A program made the translations under genes and the position numbers. Positions 26,047 to 33,743 of a stretch of DNA of 64,000 nucleotides are shown here, piece by piece (the stretch's first letter is position 1; every line of letters starts with the position of its first letter). The DNA is from Streptomyces sp. MUM 178J (lineage in GTDB: Bacteria > Actinomycetota > Actinomycetes > Streptomycetales > Streptomycetaceae). The DNA is taken from NCBI RefSeq assembly GCF_022414575.1, contig NZ_JADWYQ010000006.1:103246-167245 (forward strand), given 5' to 3'. The notes under the pieces were generated by a model. It did not search any database, was not told the origin of the DNA, and was given only the letters and a program-made list of their open reading frames with translations.

Positions 26047-26135
26047 CGTCCCGCCGGGCTTCTCCCGCAGCCCGGCGGGACGCGGTCGAGGGCCGGTCCG
26101 GCCGGCGCCGCGCGGCAGCCCGCCGGCCGGACCGG
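26047..26135 (-). terminator. Double hairpin after the sortase gene (region 25859-26159)
   Basis: Two strong stems lie in the 301-base gap between the sortase stop and the GH6 promoter. One is 14 bp (26047-26060 with 26069-26082, CGTCCCGCCGGGCT and complement). The other is 15 bp (26093-26107 with 26121-26135, CCGGTCCGGCCGGCG and complement). They would end the leftward sortase transcript. Nothing else coding was seen in the gap. Confidence 0.65.
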
Positions 26136-26159
26136 TTGGCGCGAACACGCGCCCGCGGC

Positions 26160-26837
26160 TCATGTCTTCGCGACACCCGTCAGATACGCGGACACGACGA
26201 CATTGGCCGTGTACGCCTTCGCCCGGCGGTCGAACTCCCCACCACAGGTGATCAGTCGCAGTTCGGCGCGGCCCTTCTGGTGCGGCCCGTACACCTTCCG
26301 CGCATCGAAGCGGCCCCGCTCGAAGACCTGGACGTCGTCGACGGTGAACTCCGCGACCGAGCCGTCGTCCCTGGTGACCTTGATCTCGGCGCCGGGCCGC
26401 ATGGCGCTCAGCCCGTAGAAGACCGCAGGCTCGGTCAGGGTGTCGACGTGGCCGACGAGCAGGGCAGGACCCCGCGCGCCGGGCCGGGCGCCGGAGTCGT
26501 ACCAGCCGACCATGTGCGGCATCGCGTCCGGCGGCGGGTCGAGCGCGCCGGCAGCATCGAGCCCGCGCGCGACCACGGGCGCGGCGATCCCCATCGAGGG
26601 AACCTCGACGCGGTGCGGTCTGGCGGGCTCCAGCGGGCGGTGGGCGGGCGGCAGTTCGACACGCAGCGGGCGCCCGACCGCCGCCACGTCGCCGGTCATG
26701 GGGGCGGACGCGCCGCGCGGCACGGCGGTGGTCTCCCCTCCCCACAGCCAGATCGCCGGCAGCAGCGCCGCCCAGGCCACTCCGGTGAGCAGCCGGCCGG
26801 TTCCGGACAGGCCGCCTGCGGAGGGGGTGGAGGACAT
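26160..26837 (-). CDS. Class F-type sortase
   Basis: 225 residues from ATG 26837, two bases after the upstream gene's stop. An N-terminal membrane anchor (LLTGVAWAALLPAIWLWG) precedes the sortase barrel. The catalytic residues are H130 (LLVGHVDT), C198 (LRLITCGGEFD) and an Arg shortly after (FDRR). TCGG-FD and the short barrel are typical of actinobacterial class F (formerly unclassified) sortases rather than class E. It transfers surface proteins to the wall. The gene directly upstream encodes a protein ending in VAETG, hydrophobic helix and Arg tail, which is a plausible dedicated substrate. Confidence 0.85.
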   Translation of the reverse strand: MSSTPSAGGLSGTGRLLTGVAWAALLPAIWLWGGETTAVPRGASAPMTGDVAAVGRPLRVELPPAHRPLEPARPHRVEVPSMGIAAPVVARGLDAAGALDPPPDAMPHMVGWYDSGARPGARGPALLVGHVDTLTEPAVFYGLSAMRPGAEIKVTRDDGSVAEFTVDDVQVFERGRFDARKVYGPHQKGRAELRLITCGGEFDRRAKAYTANVVVSAYLTGVAKT

Positions 26838-26839
26838 CT

Positions 26840-27490
26840 TCAGTCCGTGCCCGACCGGCGGCGGCGCGCGGAGCGGAAGGCCACGGCGACCGCCGCGACG
26901 CCGGCGAGCACCAGGCCGATCACGGTGTGCGGGGTGCCGGGGCCGGTCTCCGCGACGTCGGGGCGTGCGGACGGCTGCTCGGCCGCCTGCCCTCCGGCCA
27001 GGGTGGCGGCTCCTCCGCCGCCCGCACGCACGGGCGCCACGGGGCTCGGGGACCGCGACGACGCCTGCGGCCCGCCCGCGGACGGACGCGCCTGGGGGGA
27101 TTGCCCCGGCTGCCGGGAGGGATGCGGCCGGGCGTACCGGTGGACGATCTCGATGCGGCCTGCGCTGGGGTGTTCCCGCCCGCCGCAGTCGACCTCGATG
27201 TCGTAGGCGTCGGCCTCCGCCGTGGACTTGACCGTGGTGCTGCCGATCAGCTCTGAACCGGAGCCGTCGGCGGCCAGTTCCGCGTCGGCGACGAACGCCT
27301 TGGACGAGACGGCCCCTCCCGCCTCGGGGCAGCCGGAGACCCGGACCTCCACCTTCCCGCCGGGGGCCACGGCGGCCGGCGTCGGCGTGGCCTTCACCGG
27401 GTCCGCGGCATACGCGGCCGGGGTGGCAGGCGCGATGATCAGTACGCCTGCCACCCCGGCGCCGCGGAGCGCAATCAGAGCTGAACGCAT
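26840..27490 (-). CDS. Secreted protein with sortase-like C-terminus (VAETG), likely partner of adjacent sortase
   Basis: 216 residues from ATG 27490, with GGGAGG six bases upstream. A signal peptide (AGVAGVLIIAPATPAAYA) is followed by a beta-rich domain of about 90 residues with a Cys pair (VSGCPEAGG, EVDCGGREH), then a Pro/Ser/Gln-rich linker. The C-terminus is VAETG, a hydrophobic helix (VIGLVLAGVAAVAVAF) and RSARRRR, the layout of a cell-wall sorting signal. The pentapeptide departs from LPxTG and LAxTG only at position 1 or 1-2. It is almost certainly co-transcribed with the sortase. Function of the exported domain unknown. Confidence 0.78.
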   Translation of the reverse strand: MRSALIALRGAGVAGVLIIAPATPAAYAADPVKATPTPAAVAPGGKVEVRVSGCPEAGGAVSSKAFVADAELAADGSGSELIGSTTVKSTAEADAYDIEVDCGGREHPSAGRIEIVHRYARPHPSRQPGQSPQARPSAGGPQASSRSPSPVAPVRAGGGGAATLAGGQAAEQPSARPDVAETGPGTPHTVIGLVLAGVAAVAVAFRSARRRRSGTD

Positions 27491-27602
27491 CGTGAACCTC
27501 CCATATCAGAAGGTTCGTGCCCGGTGCGCGGCTTCGCATCCGCAGGAGTGGCCGACTAGCCCGTACGGACGTCCGGCCGGGTTCAGGGACGATGAGAAGG
27601 CA

Positions 27603-28382
27603 TCAGATCCGCTCGACGAGGTCGGCGATCGAGTCGACGACGGTGGACGGACGGAAGGGATGGCGATCGATGTCCCCGGGGCCGGTAAGCCCGGTGAGCA
27701 CCAGGAAGGTCTCCATGCCCGCCTCCAGCCCGGCGAGCACATCCGTGTCCATCCGGTCGCCGATCATCGCGCTGGTCTCGGAGTGGGCTCCGATGGCGTT
27801 CAGGCCCGTACGCATCATCAGGGGGTTCGGCTTGCCCGCGAAGTAGGGCTCCTTGCCGGTCGCCTTGGTGATCAGCGCGGCGACCGATCCGGTGGCGGGC
27901 AGCGGCCCTTCCGCAGAGGGGCCGGTCTCGTCGGGGTTGGTGCAGATGAACCGGGCGCCGCCGTTGATCAGCCGGATCGCCTTGGTGAGCGCCTCGAAGC
28001 TGTAGGTGCGGGTCTCACCCAGCACGACGTAGTCGGGGGCGTGGTCGGTGAGGATATAGCCGATGTCGTGCAGGGCGGTGGTCAGCCCGGCTTCGCCGAT
28101 GACGTACGCGGTGCCGCCGGGCCGCTGGTCGTCCAGGAACTGCGCGGTGGCGAGCGCGGAGGTCCAGATGTTGTCCACGGGCACCTCCAGCCCCATGCGC
28201 GCCAGGCGGGCGTGCAGGTCGCGCGGTGTGTAGATCGAGTTGTTGGTCAGGACGAGGAAGGGCCGCCCTGCCTCCCGCAGCCTCTTCAGGAAGGCGTCGG
28301 CGCCGGGAATCGGCACGCCTTCGTGGATCAGGACACCGTCCATGTCGGTGAGCCAGGATTCGATCGGCTTGCGCTCTGCCAT
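27603..28382 (-). CDS. HAD-IIA family phosphatase (NagD-like)
   Basis: 259 residues, ATG with GGAG upstream. The four HAD motifs are present: TDMDGVLIHEG (nucleophile Asp), LTNNSIYTPRDL (motif II), the Lys in FAGKPNPLMM (motif III) and IGDRMDTDVLAG (motif IV). The C2-type cap between motifs II and III is that of NagD/p-nitrophenylphosphatases. A cytoplasmic Mg-dependent phosphatase; natural substrates in this group are small phosphometabolites such as nucleotides and sugar phosphates. No pathway partner adjoins it. It is leftward and followed by the envelope operon's promoter region. Confidence 0.88.
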   Translation of the reverse strand: MAERKPIESWLTDMDGVLIHEGVPIPGADAFLKRLREAGRPFLVLTNNSIYTPRDLHARLARMGLEVPVDNIWTSALATAQFLDDQRPGGTAYVIGEAGLTTALHDIGYILTDHAPDYVVLGETRTYSFEALTKAIRLINGGARFICTNPDETGPSAEGPLPATGSVAALITKATGKEPYFAGKPNPLMMRTGLNAIGAHSETSAMIGDRMDTDVLAGLEAGMETFLVLTGLTGPGDIDRHPFRPSTVVDSIADLVERI

Positions 28383-28495
28383 CAGACGGACTCCTGCCGT
28401 GCGCGTGGTGCGGTGGGGTGGTGCCGGGGGCGCCGCGACGACGGTGTGGCGACGCCCCCAGACTAGTCAAGCCCCCGGGACCTTGACCCCGTCGA

Positions 28496-30688
28496 TCACA
28501 AGGTGGGGCGGATGAGGAGCAGGGCGATGTCGTCGGTGCGCGGCGCGGCGGCCCGGGCGTGCTGGAGGAGAGCGTCGGCGAGGCCGTCCAGGTCCTGCTG
28601 TGCGGCGTGTTGGAGATGCCCGGCCAGTTCGGCGGTGGCGGCGTCGATGTCGACGCCGGGTGATTCGACGAGTCCGTCGGTGTACAGGGCGAGCACGGCA
28701 TCGGGCGGAAGCGGGAACTCGGCGGTGCGGTACTCGGCGTCCGGGACGATCCCCAGCAGCAGCCCGGGCGGAATGCCGAGGACTTCGGTGTGCCGGTCGG
28801 GGTGGCGCAGCAGGGGCGGGGGGTGTCCGGCGGTGGAGAGGCGCACGCGGTGGCGGGGCAGGTCGAGTTCGGCGATCAGGCAACTGGTGAACAGACCGGG
28901 GTCGAGGTCGGCCAGGAGGCGGTTGGTGCGGGCGAGGACGTCGCCGGGGGACGCTCCGGCGGTGGCGTGGGCGTGAACTGCGGTGCGGACCTGGCCCATG
29001 AGGGTGGCCGCGTTCACGTTGTGCCCCTGGACGTCGCCTATCGCCGCGGCGGTCGTGCCTGCGTCGCAGCGGATCAGGTCGTAGAAGTCTCCGCCGATGT
29101 CCATGCCGTGGCCGGCGGGGAGATAGCGGGCGGCTACGTCGAGGCCGTCGATCGAGGGCAGGGCGCTGGGCAGCAGGCCGGTCTGGAGGGTGTGGGCGAG
29201 GGTGTGCTTGGCGTCGTAGAGGCGGGCGCGGTCCAGTGCCTGGGCGATGAGTCCGGCCAGTGAGGTCAGCAACGCCCGCTCCGCCGGGGGGAACGAGCGG
29301 GACCGGGCATAGGAGAGGACGAGCGAGCCGATCGTCCGGCCGGAAGCGATCAGCGGCAGGAACGCCCAGGCGTCTCGGTCCCCGTAGCGGGGCGCGGACG
29401 GATAGGCGCGCTGGAAGTCCTCGAAGCTGGGGAAGAACACGGGTGCTCCGGTGGCGAGGACCTGCACGGTGGTCAGGCCGGAGGTCAGCGGTGTGCCGTC
29501 GAAGCGGTTGATGAACTCTTCGCTGTAGCCGCGGTGGCCCACGATCCGCAGTCGCCCGTCGTTCACGGTCATCAGGACCAGGCCCTGCGGCCCGAAGGCC
29601 GGCACGATCTGGTCGGCGACCAGTTCGGCCACTTCGTGGACCCCGGCGGCCTGGGCGAGGGACGCCGCCAGATGCGTCAGGTGGTACAGCGCCGTGGCCC
29701 CCACGTGTTCGGCGGGCTGCGCGGGCTGTGGTCCGGGACCGACGGCCGCGTCCGTCGGCACATCGGCGAGGGGCGGTCCCCCGGTGGGGGTGATGTGGAC
29801 GCTGATGCCGTCCTCGTCCGGGTAGAGCTGGAAGAACAGCCAGGTGTCGGGAGGGCGCAGGGCGGTGAAGGAGGTCGGCCGGCGGGAGACCACCGCGGCG
29901 CGGTAGCGGTCCTCGAAGGCCGGGTCCCACAGCCACGGCAGCGCCTCCCACGGGCGCGCGCCCCTCAGAGAGGCCGCGTCGCGGCCGACCAGCTGCGCGC
30001 CGGCGGCGTTGAGGAAGGTGATCCGGCCCTCCAGATCCAGGGCGCAGCAGCCCATGGGAAGGCGCTCCGCGAAGTCGTGGGCGGCGGCGGCCAGCTCCGG
30101 GTCCGCCCCGGCGCGGGGCAGCGGGGGCACAGACCTCGGCTCGTCCGCGGGAACGAACGGGTGGCCGCCGTCCTCGGCCTGCTGCATCAGCAGACCCGCT
30201 CGGCGGCAGAAGCGGTCGAGCGCGGTCCGTTCCGTACCGCTGAGCTGCGCCGGGTGTCGGACCGGCCACAGCAGTACGAGGCCGCCCCACACTTTGGCGG
30301 CGGTGGCGATGGGCGCTGCGGCGAGCATGAAATCGTACGGGAGCACGATCCCGAGCCGGGGGTAGCGGCGGGCGGTCTCCTCCCGGCTGCCCAGCCACAC
30401 CAGCTTCCGGTCCCGGACCGCGTCCGCCACCGGGATCGGCGCATCCACCGGAATCCGGGCCCAGGGTGCGGCGATCTGGCGGGGCGCTCCCGAGAACAGC
30501 GCCATCCGCAGCATGCGCTCACCCGGCGCCGACAGATACACGAGGCCCATGGACGCCCCGGTGTCCCGCACGACGTCGACCAGGGCGGCGTCCAGCCGTC
30601 CGGCAGCGGAACCGGCGCCCGCGTCGGCGCCGGGCCGAGACCCACGCCGACCGTACCGAGAGTCACTCACATATCGAGAGTCACTCAT
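28496..30688 (-). CDS. GAF-PAS-GAF-SpoIIE (PP2C-type) protein phosphatase
   Basis: 730 residues. Order: N-terminal GAF-like domain (about 30-170), a PAS domain (about 205-300, FAERLPMGCCALDLEGRITFLNAAGAQLVG), a second GAF (about 335-480) and a C-terminal SpoIIE phosphatase (about 500-730). Metal-binding motifs are intact: GHGMDIGGDFYDL, GDVQGHNVNAATLMG, ALYTDGLVE and RTDDIALLL. It should dephosphorylate an anti-sigma-factor antagonist or similar Ser/Thr target in response to a cytoplasmic signal sensed by GAF/PAS. No anti-sigma kinase gene is adjacent. The start is uncertain because ATGAGTGACTCTCG is tandemly duplicated, offering ATG 30688 or GTG 30670 with the same N-terminal sequence. Confidence 0.88.
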   Translation of the reverse strand: MSDSRYVSDSRYGRRGSRPGADAGAGSAAGRLDAALVDVVRDTGASMGLVYLSAPGERMLRMALFSGAPRQIAAPWARIPVDAPIPVADAVRDRKLVWLGSREETARRYPRLGIVLPYDFMLAAAPIATAAKVWGGLVLLWPVRHPAQLSGTERTALDRFCRRAGLLMQQAEDGGHPFVPADEPRSVPPLPRAGADPELAAAAHDFAERLPMGCCALDLEGRITFLNAAGAQLVGRDAASLRGARPWEALPWLWDPAFEDRYRAAVVSRRPTSFTALRPPDTWLFFQLYPDEDGISVHITPTGGPPLADVPTDAAVGPGPQPAQPAEHVGATALYHLTHLAASLAQAAGVHEVAELVADQIVPAFGPQGLVLMTVNDGRLRIVGHRGYSEEFINRFDGTPLTSGLTTVQVLATGAPVFFPSFEDFQRAYPSAPRYGDRDAWAFLPLIASGRTIGSLVLSYARSRSFPPAERALLTSLAGLIAQALDRARLYDAKHTLAHTLQTGLLPSALPSIDGLDVAARYLPAGHGMDIGGDFYDLIRCDAGTTAAAIGDVQGHNVNAATLMGQVRTAVHAHATAGASPGDVLARTNRLLADLDPGLFTSCLIAELDLPRHRVRLSTAGHPPPLLRHPDRHTEVLGIPPGLLLGIVPDAEYRTAEFPLPPDAVLALYTDGLVESPGVDIDAATAELAGHLQHAAQQDLDGLADALLQHARAAAPRTDDIALLLIRPTL

Positions 30689-30726
30689 ACACGGACCATA
30701 CGCCCTTACACGGACCGTACGCCCGC
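30658..30726. repeat. Two short tandem duplications at the phosphatase start
   Basis: An 18-base unit (CGAGAGTCACTCACATAT, then a near copy) spans the start codon at 30658-30691. A 19-base unit (ACACGGACCATACGCCCTT, then a near copy) lies directly upstream at 30689-30726. The first duplicates MSDSRY as VSDSRY; the second duplicates 5' untranslated sequence. Confidence 0.75.
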
Positions 30727-30915
30727 ATTCGTGGGGTGGCAGAGACCGTGAACCGAGGTGGACCGCGCTGCCGGACGCAACCGGTCCGGGCTTCAGCAGG
30801 CAGGCCGCTGGACGTGGGCCGGCCGGTCGCCGCCGTCGCCCGCCGCCCGTCGCCGCCGTCGCCCATCGCCGCCGAGCAGCACCTTAAGCTGCGCACGACC
30901 AGCCGGAAGGGCCGG

Positions 30916-31914
30916 TCAGCCCCTGCGTCGCGCCCTGCGCACCGCCAGCAGCAGCCCTCCGCCGCACAGCGCCACCATGGCCGCCCCGGCCCCCACCCAC
31001 GGCAGCACCTGCGCACCGGTGGCGGCGAGTTCCTTCAGCACTTGGGCGGGCTCGTCCTCCGCCGCTCCGGCGGGCTCGTCCTTCTCCTCGTCGCGTACCG
31101 CCTCCTCGTCGCGTACCGCGAACCGGTAGTCGCCGGACTCCCCGACCCACTCGCCGTCGCCGCCCTTGCGCTGCACCACCGCGGCGTTGGCCGTCACCCG
31201 GGCGGGGGCAGGCGCTTCGGCGTCGACGGCCAGCCGCATGCGGACGGGCACGGAGGCGCCCGCGGGCACCGCGAAGCCGGGGAAGTCGGGCGCATCGACG
31301 ACGCCGACGATCTCGTCCTCGGAGGTCTTCTCCAGATCCACCGGGCGCCAGCGGCCGGCCTCGGGCTCATGGAACTCGAGCAGCAGCTGGTCGGCGGCGA
31401 GGGCTGCGGGGTCGTCCGAGGTGAAGACGACGACCGGGTGGATGTTGTGGCAGGTCTCGCGGGTGGTGTTGCCGAGGTCCAGGGACCACTCCTGGAAGCC
31501 CCCGCCCGGCCGGTACTCCTCGGGGCCGTCCTGGACGCGGGTCTCGATCGGGAAGTCCGGGTCGGACGGGTTGCCGCAGGAGGGCTGGCGGTCGGCGGGC
31601 TCCCGGCGGCCGGGCGCTCCGTCCTCCGGCGCCGGGTCGAGAACCGGGGTGGACGCGGGCGCGGGAGCGGGAGCGGGCGCCGGTGCCGGTGCCGGTGCCG
31701 GTGAGGGTGCGGGGACAGACCACGAGACGGATGCCGGGCCGGCGGACGCCGGGCCGGGCCCCGGGACGAGGGCCTCGGCTCGGCTCGGCGGTCCCGCCGC
31801 CCGGGTGTCGGAGGGGGCGCGGGCCGTGGCCACCACGACCAGGGGCGCAGGGACCACCACGGGTGCGACCGCGGCCACGGTCACGGTGACGGCGAGGGCG
31901 TTGCGCAGTCGCAT
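30916..31914 (-). CDS. Secreted LAATG cell-wall-anchored protein
   Basis: 332 residues from ATG 31914. A signal peptide (LAVTVTVAAVAPVVVPAPLVVVATA) is followed by a Pro-Ala repeat region, and a beta-rich domain with two Cys (PSCGNPSD, ETCHNIHPVVVFTSDD). An acidic linker precedes LAATG, a hydrophobic helix and RRARRRG. LAxTG is the signal recognised by Streptomyces class E sortases, as in long chaplins. The domain resembles other Streptomyces surface proteins of unknown function. A class E sortase relic lies at 39050; the working class E enzyme is presumably elsewhere. Pro-Ala linker DNA is a 6-bp repeat. Confidence 0.8.
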   Translation of the reverse strand: MRLRNALAVTVTVAAVAPVVVPAPLVVVATARAPSDTRAAGPPSRAEALVPGPGPASAGPASVSWSVPAPSPAPAPAPAPAPAPAPASTPVLDPAPEDGAPGRREPADRQPSCGNPSDPDFPIETRVQDGPEEYRPGGGFQEWSLDLGNTTRETCHNIHPVVVFTSDDPAALAADQLLLEFHEPEAGRWRPVDLEKTSEDEIVGVVDAPDFPGFAVPAGASVPVRMRLAVDAEAPAPARVTANAAVVQRKGGDGEWVGESGDYRFAVRDEEAVRDEEKDEPAGAAEDEPAQVLKELAATGAQVLPWVGAGAAMVALCGGGLLLAVRRARRRG

Positions 31915-32410
31915 GGGTTGCCTTTGCTGTCGCGTGCTGCTCGCTGGGCGGCGGAGCGGCAAAAGCGCACCGGCCGCCCATGGAGTGTGTGCCACGCAGG
32001 GCGGCGCGACTCGCGCATCGCGGCGCGGGACGACCCGACTGGCGTGCGGCATCGCCCCATCGGACCCGGTGAGGCAGCGCTCCACACGGCCCTGGGCCAT
32101 CATCCGGATGCCGTCCCTGCGAGCCCGGCGGCTCAGCGGTCCCGGCGATCACCGGCGGTCCCGGCCGCCGGGGGATCGGCCGGATCGGCGGCCCCGTGCT
32201 TCGGCGCGGAGGGAGCGGCCCGGGCACAGCGGGTCCGGGGTTCGCTGCGGCGGCCCGGGCAGGCGGGAGCACCGAGGACTCCGGGTCCGCCGGGCGCGCT
32301 GACTACACCGGGTCCGCCGGGTCCACCGGGACCGCCGACCACACCAGGTCCGCCAGGACCGCCAGGTCCGCCAGGACCGCCGACCACACCAGGTCCGCCA
32401 GGACCGCCGA
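31915..32410. other. 496-base intergenic region with a Pro-Pro-Gly-type repeat
   Basis: No gene is supported between the LAATG protein and the ROK gene, which are both leftward. The right part (about 32275-32450) is an array of GGTCCGCCA/GGACCGCCG nonamers separated by ACCACACCA or ACTACACCG spacers, running into the last codons of the ROK gene. Read on the plus strand it would give collagen-like GPP repeats, but the frame lacks a start context. The left part should hold the LAATG gene promoter. Confidence 0.55.
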
Positions 32411-33682
32411 CTACACCGGGTCCGCCGGGTCCGCTGGGTCCGCCACGCGCGCCGGGACGGCCTCCGCTCGCCCGAAGACCGGCGCGAGCACCAGCTGTGC
32501 CGCCCCCTCCGCAACCAGTCGCACACCGCCCGCGGCAGCCTCGGCGGCCCCACCCGTACGCGCGGCGAGGGCCTTCCCCACCCCCCGCACGAATACCTCT
32601 TCCGCACCCGCGATGACCCGCCCGCCCAGCAGGACCCGGTCGACGTCGAGGAGCCCCACGAGGTTCGCGGCCCCGACGCCTAGGACCCTCGCCGCCTCCG
32701 TCAGATCGCCGCGGGCCACGGCGGCCAGGCACAGCGCCTCGATACAGCCGCGGTCTCCGCACTCGCACACGGGCCCGTCCAACTGGACGACCTGATGGCC
32801 GAACTCCCCCGCCGCCGTGCGTGCGCCCCGGTACAGCGCACCGCCGAGGACGAGGCCCGCCCCCAGCCCCGTACCGAGATGCAGGTAGGCGAACGCGCCT
32901 CCGGCCCCGCCCGGCCCGCCGGACCGGCCGGGCTCGCGGGACTCGCGGGGCTCGCGCAGGGCGAGGCCGAGCGCGGCGGCGTTGGTGTCCTTGTCGAGGA
33001 CGACGGGCAGGCCCAGGCGGCGGGCGAGGACGTCGCGCAGCGGGTAGCCGTCCCAGTGGGGGAACCCGGTGACCCTGCCGGGCAAGCCGCGCGCATGGTC
33101 GAGCGGGCCCGGCATGGCGACCCCCACGCCGAGCACCCGGCCGATGCCAGCCGCCCGCTCCCCGGAGCCCGCGGAGCTACCGGAGCCACCAGAACTGCCA
33201 AAGCCCCCAGGGCCGTCGACGTCCCCGGAACCCCTGGAGTCCCTGACGGCCCGCACCCGGTCCGCCGCGGCGTCGACGGCCGCCTCGACGACCGCCTCCG
33301 CGTCCGCCCCGAGGTCCAGCGGCCTCGTCTCGTACGCGACCGTCTCACCTGCGAGGTCGAGCAGTACGGCGGTCAGTTCGTCCCGGTCGAGATGCAGCCC
33401 GATGGCGTGCCCGGCGGAAGGGACCAGCCGGAGCACGGTGCGGGGCTTGCCTCCGGTTGACGGACGGCGGCCCGCCTCCGCCGCCAGTCCCCCGCCCCGC
33501 AGCCGTGCCGTGATCTTGCTGACCGCCTGCGGGGTGAGCCCGGTGCGCTCTGCGATTTCGGGCCTGCTGATGCCGTCCTCGCCCGCCGCGCGCAGCAGAT
33601 CGAGGACCAGAGCGGCGTTATGGCTGCGCAGGGCGGGCAGTCCGGCGCCGGCGGGAGACCGTCCGGCGCCTCGGGGAAACAT
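32411..33682 (-). CDS. ROK-family (NagC/XylR-type) transcriptional regulator
   Basis: 423 residues from ATG 33682; a GTG two codons upstream is an alternative. An N-terminal winged helix (SRPEIAERTGLTPQAVSKITARLRGGGL) is followed by a ROK sugar-kinase-like domain with the zinc motif FGHQVVQLDGPVCECGDRGCIE and ATP-domain blocks VLGVGVAMPGP and YLHLGTGLGAGLVLGG. Two Gly/Ser/Arg inserts are present. The last residues (DPADPADPV) come from the adjoining nonamer array, so the C-terminus looks altered by repeat growth. It diverges from a Gfo/Idh/MocA oxidoreductase across a 61-base gap containing a near-perfect 25-base palindrome, so it probably controls itself and a sugar-oxidation pair. Confidence 0.87.
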   Translation of the reverse strand: MFPRGAGRSPAGAGLPALRSHNAALVLDLLRAAGEDGISRPEIAERTGLTPQAVSKITARLRGGGLAAEAGRRPSTGGKPRTVLRLVPSAGHAIGLHLDRDELTAVLLDLAGETVAYETRPLDLGADAEAVVEAAVDAAADRVRAVRDSRGSGDVDGPGGFGSSGGSGSSAGSGERAAGIGRVLGVGVAMPGPLDHARGLPGRVTGFPHWDGYPLRDVLARRLGLPVVLDKDTNAAALGLALREPRESREPGRSGGPGGAGGAFAYLHLGTGLGAGLVLGGALYRGARTAAGEFGHQVVQLDGPVCECGDRGCIEALCLAAVARGDLTEAARVLGVGAANLVGLLDVDRVLLGGRVIAGAEEVFVRGVGKALAARTGGAAEAAAGGVRLVAEGAAQLVLAPVFGRAEAVPARVADPADPADPV

Positions 33683-33712
33683 CGTCACCTGCCCATTGTC
33701 CTGCCCGCTTGC

Positions 33713-33737
33713 ACTTTAGCAACAGCGTTGTTTAAGT
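33713..33737. promoter_or_regulatory. Palindromic ROK operator in divergent promoter
   Basis: ACTTTAGCAAC (33713-33723) and GTTGTTTAAGT (33727-33737) match at 9 of 11 positions around a 3-base centre. The element sits in the middle of the 61-base gap between the ROK regulator and the oxidoreductase. ROK regulators such as XylR bind similar AT-rich palindromes. It could block both promoters. Confidence 0.7.
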
Positions 33738-33743
33738 AAGCCC

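Noticed and set aside
31918..32616. A rightward frame with collagen-like (GPP)n repeats that could be a collagen-like protein
   Set aside because: It overlaps the ROK gene antisense, has no ribosome site, lacks a signal peptide and its repeats are explained by the nonamer array. The non-repeat part is Arg/Pro-rich, as expected of shadow frames in high-GC DNA.
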